NCBI GenBank assembly: GCA_050084985.1
Contig: JBITNC010000001.1
Location: 124,930,001-124,994,000, forward strand
DNA length: 64,000 bases
Reading direction: 5' to 3'
Origin: Nageia nagi
Lineage: Eukaryota; Pinophyta
The position numbers and the translations under genes are program-made. The notes beneath the pieces are model-generated. The model was not told the origin of the DNA and searched no databases. It was given only the letters and a program-made list of their open reading frames with translations. The stretch's first letter is position 1. Each line of letters starts with the position of its first letter. Below are positions 22,305 to 36,100 of the stretch, one piece after another.

Positions 22305-23428
22305 ACTAACCTAAGTATCCTAATTTAGAGTGTCCAATAGGTCTTATTCACAACCTTAAAAAAGGACCTCTTTACAAAAAATTGAAAAAAAAAGTGCAAT
22401 ATTGGGAAACCTTCCAACTACCATAACTTTTGCTATAGGTATTTGATTGATGCTAGTGATACACCATTGGAAAGATCTTAATGAGAGCATACAAAATGAC
22501 TGTTCATATGACCCTCTTTAGACCAATAACAAACCCCTAAATGCCAAAATATGAAACACACATCTTTACAAAAATTAAAGACAAAACTCCATAAATTGAA
22601 ATGATGACATTACAACTTTAAGCCTAATTTATCCGCAATATTAGATGATGTTGGTGTGAAAACCCCAAATACCCATAAGCCCTTGTTTAAACCCTACAAA
22701 AACTTGCATGTTTTGGATCTCATCCCTTTTCATCTTGAAAACCAAATCTGTAGATATTTGGGTTTCTATCCACCCTGTTGCTCCTATTCCACTACCACTT
22801 CTCTTCCATGTCCTTACTCTTGCATCGCACAAATTGGATCCAATCACCCTTGCCACTTGCTTCATGGGATTTGCTCTAAATGCCCATGCACAACCTTGAA
22901 TCCTCTTCAAACCTCTTCTACTAATGAAATCTTTTTACATGTGTTCTCTACTCGGATCTACTTTCACTCACAAACTTCTACTTTGGATCTCCCATAAATC
23001 TACCAAAAAGATAAAATGGGCCTACACTGCACAAATCCACCCATACAACCAAAACCACCCAAAATCACTCAACACACAAAATCGCTCATAGATAATAAAA
23101 ATCACTTGTACTAGAAACAAAACTACCCATAAGAACAAAAATTAAAGCTTTGATACTAGATGTTAATATCCTAATAGATCTTAATCAAATTATGGTTTAA
23201 TCCTATGAAAATACACTATTCCTACACTAATTAATCTCTTGCACCACTTCGGGGGGGGCAACTCCTTGAAAATCACTTCTCACATAAAACATAATTCATT
23301 CTTCTTTTTCAACAATAGGGAAACCCTCTATAAATAGCTTTTACAACATAAGTAACCCAATGCATAGTGCATATGGGACTAAATACAAATACTATTCCTA
23401 ATACATACTATGGGTTCATAACATTTAT

Positions 23429-24797
23429 CAACATAAAAAAAGAGCATAAGCACATATGAGTTCCTCACATATGGATAACTAAACAATGCTAAAAAATACA
23501 TATTGATTCCTCACATATGGATAACTGAAATAGTGCTAGCAGAAGCCATCATATGCTCAAAAAATGTACAACTAGTTCTTTACACAAAGAAAACTAACCA
23601 TGAAGGTGTACAAAAAGATCAACAGTATATAACCAAAAAATCCTCTTAGGAATGAAGTTGTCATCATGCACATGAATTCAACAAGAATTAAACCTTCACT
23701 CCCCTTTTAGGGAAAATTCATCAACCCAATAGATTTCCTAAGCTTGAAAAACTAAGCTTCAAGAAGGGATTGGTGAACAAATCAATAGAGTTTAAGACTG
23801 ATGGAAAATATTGCAATTGTATATTACCATCTAGAATCTTCTCCCTGATAAAATGAGTTCATATTTAAACATGTTTTATTATCTGATGGAAAAAAAGGTT
23901 CTTTTCCAAAGCAATAGCTAATTGATTACTTGAAGAAATATGATATGGATGAGCTTATTCATACCTAATTTATTTCAAAATATGCCTCATCTAAATTACT
24001 TCCTAGGCCATGATGACTATGGTTCGATATTCTACCTCTATGGTAGAGAGAAGTAGTAGGCTGCTTCTTGTAAGCCCAAGAGATAACACTTGAACCAACA
24101 CTCAACACATAAGTAAAGGTTGAATTTCTATAATCTCTATCTTCCCATAGTTATAATTTGAGTGCCCTGAGGGAACAAACGAGGGCAACTTAGAATACTT
24201 GAGAGCAAGATTCTTTATTTTTTGCAACATACCTCAAGATTTTTTTAACAACATTGAGGTGCTCAATATATGATTTTTGCATAAATTATGCTATAATATT
24301 TACTGCAAAGGTAATATTTGGCTTAGAGATAGTCAAATAAAGTAGATTGCCAATTAATTACCTATAAGACATAGTATCTACCAACTAAGAGTTGGAGCTA
24401 AGAGATAGATTGATTCCAAGAGAGATTAGGATCACAATAGGTTTGCATTCCTCCATTCCAAACTTTTACAATATGTCTAAGATACAATTGGATTGACTAA
24501 GGTAGGTACAATCTTTGTATAGGTATACTTTCATACCAAGATAGTAGTGTAAGAGACCAATATTGCCTTAAGTTTAGATATACACTTTTGGATGATTTCA
24601 TCATTATTTCATGTGATCAAAAGATCATCTATATAGAGAAGAATCAATACCAAGTCTTATCCCTCATTGAGCACATAAATATCGAAATCAAAGAAGCACT
24701 TAGAGAACCCCATGTCTGCAAAGTAGCTTTAAAATATTTTTATACCAAGCTCTATGTGCTTGCTTAAGTCCATACAAGGACTTCTTTACTTGCATAC
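23429..24797 (-). pseudogene. Element E: hairpin units, RNase H and RT part
   Basis: From 23440 to about 23610 are diverged hairpin units (AGTTCCTCACATATGG with AACT). From 23640 to 24797 the minus strand aligns with B 29222-30373, that is, the end of pol through RNase H and into RT. The reading frame is destroyed by many stops and indels. The segment ends in CTTGCATAC, where J is inserted. Sequence resumes at 47502, with CATAC duplicated on both sides of J. Confidence 0.75.
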
Positions 24798-25904
24798 TGT
24801 CACCACTCAATTTTTTATCACTAATTTTTTCACTTTTTTCCTCGATTTAGGGATCTAGGAAAAAATTATCGTTTACCTTAATACACAAAAAATACATAAA
24901 AATTAAATAATCAAAAATCCAAAAACAATAATTTTTCCTAGTCATATATTTTCATCACAAAAAGGGTTTTGACCATTGGGTAGTATCTTTCACCTTAGAG
25001 GCAAGTGTATATTCTAGATGTTGACATAGAAATTGATTTTTATGAACATGTTGAATACCATCCTCTAATTTTGATCATAAGCACCTGCCCTCAACACAAG
25101 TGGAACTTGATCCTACTTAACCATTGAATGATGATCATCAAAATCTTTTTTTTGAAGCCAAATGTTTATTATAGACATTAAAAAGTGGAAGTTAGTTATC
25201 ATCATGACCCAAAAGCCAAAGAGATCTTCATTTCTGAAACCAAAGAGAAAAATGATGAAATTTGACTATCATATTATTTCCTTCTATCATATCAAGTTTG
25301 GAATCTACTTGGGTGCTACTAAGCATTTCCAATTGTCACATTGACTTAGACCTATACTTGAACATGATAGGGAACTTTCTATATGGTTACATTGACTTGA
25401 AACAAGACTTAAAGTGATAACACCATTACTTAATCTCCTTGAATCCAACCCCTACTCACACTGATTAACCATTTCCCATTGACTTGCTCCCAACTTTAGA
25501 TCTAGGGCATTAACTCTAACTATGATGCCATGTTTCCCTTCACACCTTTTGTGCCTATATATACCCCAACCCTCCTATCATTTTCAAAATAGCACTTTTT
25601 GGATCATCCCTTATCAAAGCGTGTATACTTCCTAGTTAGAGTGACTAGGAAATAGCTAGTGGTTGTGTTGAGTTGAGTGTGAAGTGAGAGTGACTAAGGT
25701 TTGCTTAGAGATCATATTGGCTTGAGTTACTAGTTGAAGTGAGTTCCTTTGTATCTTCTTTTCATCAATTGAAGAAATAATTAGATAACTCTGTGAGAAG
25801 ACTTAGCCAGATTATGTTTCTATTTCTTTTATTGCATTGAATTGAACTTCAACTCACAACAATTAAGTTGAAACATCATATCACATCATTTTGATCTTCA
25901 TCTC

Positions 25905-26145
25905 AAAGCAACTAGGTCATTTTATTGTCGCATCTTGTAAGACTTGACACTAAGGCAACTAGTCATTCCACTATTGCATCCTGCAAGACTTGAACTCAAA
26001 GCAACCAAGCCTTGCATTATCGCATGTAGTTAACCTTGAACTCAAAGCAACTGAGACATCCAATTCTTGCATCATTTTATCTTTTAATTTGAAGCAACCA
26101 AGATATTACATTGTTGCATCCTGTTGAACTCATCCTTGAAGTTAT
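25905..26145 (+). repeat. ~46-bp tandem repeats in J
   Basis: Five units start AAAGCAACT or close variants near 25913, 25952, 25998, 26044 and 26092, each followed by an ATTNTTGCATC-like motif. They lie between the TATA-like site and the long decayed frame. Confidence 0.7.
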
Positions 26146-27757
26146 TTGGTCAATTTTGTTAGTTGTAGCACTTGTACTATGAACTTGATACAACTAAAGA
26201 AAAAGAATAATTTTGAGAAAATAAATTTTTTGTTAAAATTATGTTTTTCATCTTGTCTCTAAATGATGGCTAATTGAATTTTTATCATTTTACAATATGA
26301 GCAAGTCAAAGAAATACATGGGTGTCTATTCCTAGCTTACTAAGAGCAATTTTATTGAATTAAAGAAATATGGAAAAACCAAACAAAGGGTCTACTATTA
26401 TGAAAAACTCAAGAATATTAAAAACCCTAAATGGAATCATATTGATCCACTGTTTATGATAAGAAAGGACAATGGAATCCAAAAAGAAGTAAAAGAAAAA
26501 TATATTCTTCATTCTTAAAGACTCTTCATAGCTACAATGATTCCTTTTCTGTAAACTTTCTAGAGCTGCTACTTGAAGTTGTGGAACATATAGATTTTGC
26601 AGGTCGAGTTATCAAAGATGCATAAGGAAATGTAATTACTAATTTAACTAAAGAAGTTATAGAGAAAGTTATGGGCTAGTAAAATTGGGGTATCATCTTC
26701 ACCCAAAAAGATGTAGACCATAAGTATAAAGAATGTAACAACAAACATAGACCTAGTGATTTTATTTAGTCTTTGTTGAAACCAAAAAATCATGGTTTAG
26801 CTCATTAGGTTGTTATGAAAGCACAAATATGTCTATTTCATGATACTATAAACAAAGCCATCAATTTTTTATACAAAATTTTGGAAAAATCCACTAATAT
26901 CAAGTTTGAAAAAGATTTGTTCAATTTCCTTTACAAAGTGAATAAAGGAGAAATTATCCAATGGAGCCAAGTCATCAACGATGGGATGATAAGTTAGCTG
27001 AAAGAAGTAAAGAAAATAAGGAGTTTCTTTTATATGTCCTATCTAGTTTTCCTATTATCAAAAGGTAAAAATTGACCTCGAACCCATGGCATCAAAAAGG
27101 TCATCTTTAATCGAAAGGCTACAATTTACATGGCCTATATTAAATTTCATAAGGTCAAAGAATGGAGCTACATTTAGATGAGGACCAATGAATGGGAATA
27201 TGCAATCATCAAATAATTAAAAGGGGTTTCTCATGTTCCTAGAATTTACATTTAGGTAGTTGATTTTTTGAAGAGGTTTGCTAATTTTTACCTCAAATAA
27301 TTTGATAATTCTTAAATCAAGGTTTTTGGTGCAGATGTATCACTACTCAAATTATCATGTTATCTCAATGATAGGATGGTTTTTCTTGAATTTGTGAGAT
27401 ATGCTTTCTATTTCCATGAAAATTTTGTTAAGGAGAAGAAAGAGCCACCCATCAAGATGTCTATTACTCTTTCTTGGTATTGTTGTAATAATTGGTTGGA
27501 AGTAGAAATAATAAAGTGTGATATTGAAGGTTATGATATTGAAAGACACATCTTAAAGGTACATTATGATCCAATTGGTGTGGTTGATATATTTTTCCAA
27601 AGATTTCACATAAACTATAAACATCACTCTCTTATTGATCTTGAAAGTTATAAAAATGTTCATTTAGCATTAGAAATTCAAAGGATCTTTTAACAACTAC
27701 CATAGGAGGAGAGAGAGAAAAAGAAAGGATCATCCAAAGATAAAATCTGCAGAAGCC

Positions 27758-28260
27758 TGAGAGAATTAGCACTACTCTAATTCCCAAGGTCCAAGACTAT
27801 AGAAAGCTCAATCACATTCAACATGCAACATCTATAAGCTACTAACACATTCACATAATATGACACCAATATAATGTGGTTCCTCCCTCTTTGGGAGTAC
27901 ATCCACAACTAGTTCTCTATTCTCAATCTATGCCTCTCTTACAACTATTCTCTTGCTCTCTCCTACACAACCTAGTAGAGTAATCTTACTCCAAAACTTA
28001 GATGTGTTTACAAGAGGAGAGGCCCTCTATTTATAGATTGAGAGCACCTCCCTAACCTCCCTTTAACCCAAGGGTTAGGTTAGGGTTACAATAAATGTGT
28101 GACCTAACTTTAACCTACCAACTAACCCCATGGTTAGGTCAAAGTCAACACATAATAAAGAATTCAATTAATCCCTTAAGGTATCTACATATCCTTTAAG
28201 TGATTAATTGAACTTACAAGGAGTTTAGATATTCACAATATTTCATTACAAATTCTAACA
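27758..28260 (-). repeat. Element B 3' LTR
   Basis: 503 bp, read on the plus strand as TGAGAGAATT...TCTAACA. The polypurine complement CTCCCCCTT follows at 28261-28269. It includes the reverse complement of the telomere-like inverted repeat and TATA box seen in A. Confidence 0.93.
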
Positions 28261-28745
28261 CTCCCCCTTAATGCAATATTGGGATAGAGCGTAGAAGAAA
28301 GAAGAGAGAGAGTAAGAGAGAGTTCTCCTCCATAGAGATACAAGTGGAGATGAGAACATTTACATATTTGAGAATCTTTTTGAGAATTAGTATGAGACTC
28401 ACTACATTACCATTTGACAAAATGGTTTACAATACAATCATTAACCACAACTGGTTTCACTGTACATAGTAGTCGATCAACTTTAAGCTGACATGTGAGT
28501 CTCCATGAGCTTGCTTTCACAAGGTGAGTAACCTGCATTTTTGAAGAAGATCCTGCATGCTACAAGCAACTCATGAACAAAATCAGTTAGATGCATCATA
28601 TATTCAAATAAGAGAATCAAATAATGCTATCTTATAAATAACTCATTAATGGTGCACTATAAGTCATCACGGAGATGCCAAGCCATCACTCATAGTCACC
28701 TGTTGTATATAGACATGTGTTGATTATTAATAGAGCATAAAAATT

Positions 28746-29195
28746 GTACGAGTTTCTCACGCAGAGCAAACTCACCATGGAGGTATAGAATGTACAACAA
28801 GTTCATCACACAGAGTGAACTTACCATAGAGGTATATTAATTATATGCTCAAATATCGTACAACGAGTTTCTCACGTAGAGCAAACTCACCACGGAGGTA
28901 TAGAGCATAAAAAATTGTACAACAAGTTTCTCACGCAGAGCAAACTCACCACGAAGGTATAGAATGTACAATAAGTTCGTCACATAGAGTGAACTTACCA
29001 TGGAGGTATATTAATTATATGCTCAAAAATTGTACAACGAGTTTCTCACGCAGAGCAAACTCACCACGGAGGTATAAATATGTACAACAAGTTTGTCATG
29101 CAGAGCAAACTTACCACGGAGGTATAAAATAATCAACACTCTATAACAATAATCGTACAACAAGTTTATCATGCAGAGCAAACTTACCACAGAGG
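28746..29195 (-). repeat. Hairpin-forming array, element B
   Basis: Eight units start near 28746, 28791, 28857, 28917, 28965, 29031, 29081 and 29155. Plus-strand arms are GAGTTT/AAACTC in units 1, 3 and 6; AAGTTC/GAACTT in units 2 and 5; AAGTTT/AAACTT in units 7 and 8; unit 4 has one end mismatch (AAGTTT/AAACTC). Two base pairs therefore vary in step between the arms. Spacers contain short AT-rich text such as ATATTAATTATATGCTC. Confidence 0.85.
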
Positions 29196-29254
29196 TCTAG
29201 AATGTACAATCAAAAGGGCCTCTTAGAGGTGAAATTGTCATCATTAACAAAGGT

Positions 29255-32200
29255 TCAAACTTCACTCCCCCTTGAGGGCAACTTCACCAACCTGAGAGAA
29301 TCCCTAAGCTTGCAGAACTGAGCTTCAAGAAGGGGCTTGGTGAATAGATTAGCAGAGTTTTCAGTAGATGGACAATACTCCAAGTGTATGATGTCATCTA
29401 GAACCTTCTCCCTGATAAAATGGGCTTGGATTTCCACATGTTTGGTTCTCTGATGGAACACAGGATTCTTAGCCAAAGAGATAGCCGATTGATTGTCTGA
29501 AGAAATAAGAGATGGGCCATTTTGCTTATACCCGATTTCATGCAAAAGATGCCTTAGCCAAATAGCTTCTTGGGCGGCAACAGACATGGCTCGATATTCG
29601 GCTTTGGTGGTAGAAAGAGTCAAAGTAGGTTGCTTCTTGGAAGCCCAAGAGATAGCACCTGAACCAATGCTGAACACATATGCAGAGGTTGATTTTCTAT
29701 CATCTCTATCTCCCCCATAATCAGAATCTGAGAACCCTGAGAGAACAATTGAGGGCACTTTGGAATACTTAAGAGCAAGATCCTTTGTCCCTGCCACATA
29801 CCTCAAGATTTGCTTCACAGCATTGAGGTGTTCAACATATGGTTTTTGCATGAATCGTGCCATCAGATTCACTGCAAAGGCAATATCAGGATGAGAGATA
29901 GTCAGATACAGAAGACTACCGATCAATTGCCTATAAGCTGTAGCATCAGCCAATTGAGAATCTGAGCTCAGTGATACAACAATTCCAGGAGAAACATGTA
30001 TTGCAACATATCTACACTCCTCCATTCCAAACTTTTGCAAGATGTCTGATATATACTTAGATTGAATAAGATAAGTACAATCTTTGTGTTGGTATACTTG
30101 CATTCCAAGATAGTAATGCAATAGACCTAGATCAGTCATTTCAAATGTTGCCTTCAGTTTGGATATGCACTCTTAGACGATTTTAATATTATTGCCTGTT
30201 ATGAGAAGATCATCCACATAAAGGAGAATTAAGACCATGTCTTTTCCTTGATTGAGTACATAGAGATCTGAGTTAGAGAAGCACTTGGAAAAACCAATAT
30301 CTGCAAAGAATCCTAAAATCTTCTTGTACCCTGCTCTAGGTGCTTGTTTAAGTCCATACAAAGACTTCTTTAGCTTGCACACAAGAGACTCTTTTCCTTC
30401 TGGAATAAATCCTTCTGGTTGATTCATGTAGATTTCTACATCCAAGTCATCATTGAGAAATGCACTCTTGACATCAAGTTGGAAAACTTTCCATCCCTGA
30501 GCTGCAGAAAGAGTAAGGATTATCCTAACAGTAGGCATTTTGGCCATAAGAGCAAAGGTTTCTTCATAATCAATACCATATTTCTGAGCAAATCCTTTGG
30601 CCACTAACCTTGCTTTCTATTTTTCAACTTCTCCATTAGAATTGTACTTGACCTTGTATATCCATTTATTTCCAATCACATTTTTCTCATTGGGATAAGG
30701 AACCAAATCCCAAGTTTCATTTTTCATGAGTGCCTCATACTCAACTTTCATAGCTTCCATCCAACACTCTTGCTTGGAAGCTTCTTTGAATGTTGATGGC
30801 TCATTCATATTATCAATTTTGGCAAATAAGGATTTATTCAAGGTCATACTTCTTGTAATTCTTTATGCTGGAGAATTTTGCTCTTGTGGTGACTTCCCTA
30901 CATGATCATCCAACCAGTTAGGTGCAGGCATAGAATCATCTGAATCAGACACCTTAGCATGAGAAGTCATATCCTCAGGAAGTTCATTGAACTTGACATC
31001 CCTAGAAACAAAGACTGTTTTATGGGATGAGGAGTAGAGCCTATAACCTCTATGCTGATTATCATACCCCACAAAGATGCATTTTTTTTATCTTTTGTCT
31101 AGCTTCTTTCTTTTCTCTGAGGTAATGAAGGCAAATGCATCACATCCAAAGACCCTGAAGTGTGAGATGTTAGGTTTCTTTCCTGTCCATGCTTCATACG
31201 AAGTTTTTCCTTCAACTGTTTTAGTAGGACACCTATTTAGGGTGTGAATAGCAGTGTGAACAGCTTCTCCCCATAAGAAACTAGGAAGGTTACCCAACAT
31301 GCATCTTGCCATTTCCATAATGGTGCGATTCTTTCTTTCAGCAACTCCATTTTGTTGAGGGGTGTATGGGATTGTGAATTGCCGCTTGATCCCATGTTTA
31401 ACACAATAATCGTTAAACTCATTGCTATTATATTCACCCCCATTATCAGATCTCAGCATTTTGATCTTAAAATTAGTTTGATTTTCAACAAGTGCCTTGA
31501 AGTCTTTAAATCGATCAAAAGTTTGATCCTTGTGCTCAAGTAGATAACCAAATGTCATCCTACTAAAGTCATCAATGAAGGTCAGAACATAAGAAGCTCC
31601 CCCTAGAGACTTAGTCTGAAATGGACCCATCAAATATGAATGCACAAGCTAAGAGGACGAGTAGCCCGAGTTGCCTTATCCTTTTCAAACTTTTTCCTAT
31701 TCATCTTTCCAAGAATGCACCTTTCACAAAGACCAATTGTGGGTGAAATATTAGGTAAACCTTCCACAAGTTCTTGATTTTTCATATCTTGAATACTCTT
31801 GTGGTTAAGGTGCCCTAATCGTTGATGCCAAAGATTACCTTTTGAACACACATTTGTAGCAAGACAAATCTTTGAAGGTACTTGATCCACAATATAAAGG
31901 TCATTCTTTACTGATCCTTTCATCAAAGTGGCAAGTCCTTTCTTAACACATCAGGAGTGTGAGGTAAACTCAAATGAGCATCCTGTCCTTGTAATCTGAA
32001 TTACAGAGATAAGATTCATTCTTAGCTTAGGCACATAAAAGACATTATCAAGCGCCTTTCCATGAATCTTCACATTCCCTATTCCTTGAACATCAAGAAC
32101 TGTATTATCACCTATCACAACTGTATCCTTGTTGTACTTATGAAAATTTTCAAACTTATCCTTTTCATAACACATGTGATTAGTGCATCCTGAATCAATA

Positions 32201-33150
32201 ATCCAATCATTGGAAATAGTTTGAGTCATTGAGTAGTAGGCAACAGAAGCAGCATGCTTGTTCTTCTTTTTATTATTGAAATTTCTCACATTTGCATTTC
32301 CCTTTCCTTTTTGAGCAAATTTCTTTTTGCGATAATCATACTCTTTGTGCCCAAAGATGCCACAAAAGTTACAATTCCCATCAAACTTTTCCTACGGTGT
32401 TGGTTTGCTTGATCCAGCTTTGTCATTCCTTTGCTTGAAGTTGTTGTGCTTCCTGATGCTAGATGAGGATTTATTGTCTTTGAATTTATAATATTTGAAC
32501 ATCTTCTTGAAAGGAGTTTCGGTTGCTCCTAGAGCAATGCTATTATCCTTTGGAGAAATGTTCAACATTTTCTTGTTCAAAGTTTCCTCATGCTTCAGAA
32601 GGAGTCTAGAAAGATTATCAAGGGAGATAACATCTTCTTCATCATCGAGCCTAGCCTCCATAACTGTGACAAAGTTATTGAACTTTGTAGAGAGGCTTTG
32701 AAGAATAATGAAGACCATGAACTCATCATTGATCCAATTGCACCCACAGCCAACCAGTTGTGTCCTGAGGTCAATGATTTTGTTCAAGTAGATTGAGGCA
32801 CTTTCATCTTCTCCTTGACGATACTGCAACAGCTTTTGTAGAATGGTGAACCTTCATGAAAATTTGGACCCAAGGTAAATTTTCTTTAGTCTGTCCCAAG
32901 CTTCTTTTGCTGATGTCGAGGAAGAAATCATGAGAAGGATGTCATCTGAAACTGCACGATAGATCATTGAGGTTGCTAACTCATTCTTTGAGTTGTAAAT
33001 TTCAAGGGCCTTCTCATCTGTAGGAGCAACTAGATCTTCATTTACTATCTGCCACAGCTTCCTTGCTTGTAACTCAGCTCTCATACGAGGTTCCCATATG
33101 TCGTAGTTGGAACTGTCGAGTATGTGCTTGGGTATGAAGGTTTCAACCAT
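29255..33150 (-). pseudogene. Element B gag-pol, inactivated
   Basis: Minus-strand copia polyprotein starting MVETFIPKHIL at 33150 and ending at 29255. Visible motifs: protease WIIDSGCTNH, integrase HQRLGHLNHKS and core SDNGGEYNSNEF, RT YVDDLLITG, RNase H SSDNQSAISLAKN. Lesions: stops at 32854-32856, 32392-32394, 31951-31953, 31088-31090, 30863-30865, 30617-30619 and 30173-30175, and a one-base deletion near 31650. The zinc knuckle has lost its last cysteine (CNFCG..GHKEYDY). The RNase H end is open for 295 codons. The stop at 30863-30865 is identical to one in A. Confidence 0.93.
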
Positions 33151-33153
33151 TAT

Positions 33154-36100
33154 CTGTACAAAAAATAAATATGTAATAAGAATGCAAATTTTATAAGTTT
33201 CCATCTATACAAATCAAACATAAGTAAACATATCCCACATGTGCAAACTTATAACCACGATCCGTAGAGGAATAATGTTGGGGTTGTTTTCTTGTGTAGA
33301 ATTAGGCCTTCACCTGGATGCCCGTAAGGTGGAGCCCAGGTACTACCAGTCCTCAACCAATTCACCTTGGTCAGTAATATACTCTCACAAGGAGAAGTAC
33401 CAACTATTTTCCAAGGAACCGATGTATCTTAGACTGGCCATTTTAATTATCTTGATTAAGGTTTTCAATTTTCCTCCTAGGTTATCAAGATAATCCCTAA
33501 ATGGACGTGCGGACATGTGGTATCACTACACACATGCCTGTCCACCTAATAGAGTTATGTTCGATCCAACAGAGGTCTTAGGGGCAATTAAGACAGACTT
33601 ACCACCACTCGGTTCTTCGGACTAAAAGGGCTCCAGTCTGCCCTGTCCTCACCTTGTGGCTCCCCAAACAAGTCATGTTGTGGAAGAATATGTGCGGATG
33701 TGTTCATTTTAGGGGTTACTTTCAATATTTGCATTTTTGCAAGTATAAGCAAATTGTGCAAAAATATAAAGTAAAGTAAAATTGCATCATCCACACAAGC
33801 TTGAAAAAACCTTAAAAAGTCCAATGGGTTTCGTACTAACCCCTAAAGGACTTTTACATTTTGTATATTTTGCTCAATTTATTCAAGCACTTAATGAATT
33901 AAACAAAAGAACTAAGTCCTACTTAGTATTTAATTCATAACATGCATTGTTCCATGACTTAAAAAAAATTAAGTAATCATGCATCATGCATTAAAAATTT
34001 AAGTCCTAAGCATGTTTTATTCTTCAAACAAGATAAAGATACATGCATCATAAGTCTAGCATGCAACATCTAGATAAAGTTTACAAGATAAAGAGACATG
34101 CATCATAAGTCTAGCATGCAATATCTAGATAAGGTTTACAAGATAAAGAGACATGAATCACAAGTCTAGCATCTAGATAAGATTTAAGTAAAAATTATAC
34201 CAATTCCCCCCTTTTCACTTAAAGTTTTATCCCTAAAAAAAAATTGTATGCTAAGACTTGTCTTATAAGTATGCATTTTAAGTAAAAATTTTCCCTTATT
34301 TACTTAAAAAATAGCATGCTTAGGCTAAAAAAAATGCTAAGAGGTTAGCATTAAAAAATTGCATGTGCACTTTTAGTAATTTAAACATGCAATTTTGAGT
34401 AAAATATTAGAAATATTCTAAGTACTCCTAAGTCCATTTAATGGGAGCAATTGACTTGTAAGTAAAAAAAATTAAATACTTAAGAAGTATATGTGTGCAA
34501 GTTGTAATAGGAGACCCATACCCCTATTTTTAATGCACTTTAATGCTTCTTTTACTTCAAGCACTCTAAAATACTTCAAGTCAAAAAAAATAAATGCATA
34601 TAGGTAAAGTAGTGATGGCAACCCTTCCCTTACCAAGGAGTATACGTTGCCTCTTGGGAGTAGTCAACAAAAAATTAATGCTCAAGGGGTTTGGTTGGGT
34701 TATTAAGACTTAGGTGGTGAAAAAAAAAAAATCAAATCCCCTTTCTAGTTGGTAAAACAAAAAATTAAATGCATGTTTATACTTAAAAAATGACCCCCCT
34801 TTTTCTTCTACTAAGAAGAGCACGTTGCTTGGAGGAGCATAGAAGGTAGCCTCCTTTTTGGAAAACTTTTACCCAAGGTTTGACTTCATAATTAATGCTT
34901 GCATTTATTTCAATTGTAAGGAGAAGCTAAAAATTTTGAATGGACTAATGCTAGGGAGAAGGTTAAATGGTGAGGGAGGAGGAAGCAGGTTATGGTGTTG
35001 GAGATGAGAGCTGGACCATGACTGTGGACAGCCACGGGGGTCATAACAGGGCTGGCGATTGGTGATGATATAGTAAATCTTTTTAGAACTTGATAACCTG
35101 AGCTCCATATCAAATGGGTTCCGCTAAAGAAGAGCTCGTGATCGTAGTCATCGCAGGAGGTGGAAACATTATCATTATTTGTTGTTAGAATCTACGAATC
35201 AAATAATGTGTATTTGTAATCTCCTCCGATGGGGTTTGTACGCCTTCTCTGTTCTCTATTATCAGAAGCTTCTACCGTTAGATTGAATGACTCAAATTGC
35301 TTGAGCACTGTAAGTGGTCTCTCTACCATGCCCATCCTTGCCCTTGATCTAAGCATGAAAAAATATCTACGACTTTTGGGTAGTAGCCGAAACAAAGCAG
35401 AGGTAAAGAAAACAATTTTGCTTAAGTTTTTTTTAATCGATGTGCAGAGCGTATGAGAGAGACTCATTATTCTTAACAAGGCCATTCACCAGATAATGGG
35501 AATCAGGGGAGCTTTTTATCCATTCTTTCTTTATTTGCATGTAGGACAGTACATCACCACCTCTCTTCGATCATTACAGGGAATGAGACTAGCGAGGGAG
35601 GAGGCTACGGGGAAAGGAGTGCGGTCTGCATTACGTGGACCCATTTAACATTTTTAGTTTTGTTCATTTCCTACGATCATTGCATTCATGAAACACTACA
35701 TTTTGGGGAGGCATTTAAATAGTTCACACGGAGTCTTCCAACGTATCCATTTTGTACATCTCCTACGATCATTGTAGTCCAAGAAACTTTGTATGCACCA
35801 TGCATCGTGATAAACAATTTGTAGATCATTTCAACATATCCATCTGATGCATATCCTGCAAGAAGTGCGGTCCATGAAATGGTCTTACACATGCTGGAGG
35901 AGGCAGAGGCGGGCAGGCTGTGATCTGGAGGCCACCGGTTGAGAGGAGTCAGTCGCGAGGGAGGAGGCTGCGCGCGACGGGAGGAGCCACCAGCGGGGAG
36001 AGGATATTTTAATTTTCTTGACCCCCCCAAATTTATTTAATCTAAAACCCCTTTAAATGTATTTTTGAAAAAAAAATATTATATAAAAAATATTGCTCTC

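Larger units (their letters stand above)
20411..23423 (-). mobile_element. Element D: short non-autonomous gypsy-like element
   Basis: Two LTRs of about 260 bp (left 20411-21338 once its nested solo LTR is removed; right 23161-23423) enclose about 1.8 kb. Candidate target duplications are TTGAT (20406-20410) and TTTAT (23424-23428), one mismatch. A decayed iMet primer site, GCTTTGATACTA, lies at 23147-23158 and a C-rich polypurine complement follows the left LTR, fixing the minus orientation. Only a gag-like frame is present; I see no protease, RT or integrase. It would need proteins from another element to move. Confidence 0.75.

Noticed and set aside
22641-22997. Overlapping frames on both strands inside D, 89 and 113 codons
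   Set aside because: No domain, unusual composition for a coding region and mutual antisense overlap. Treated as chance in the D leader.
35229-35456. 75-codon plus-strand frame as an independent gene
   Set aside because: It overlaps an equally long minus-strand frame inside the captured part of B. No start context, neighbours or recognised domain support a gene.
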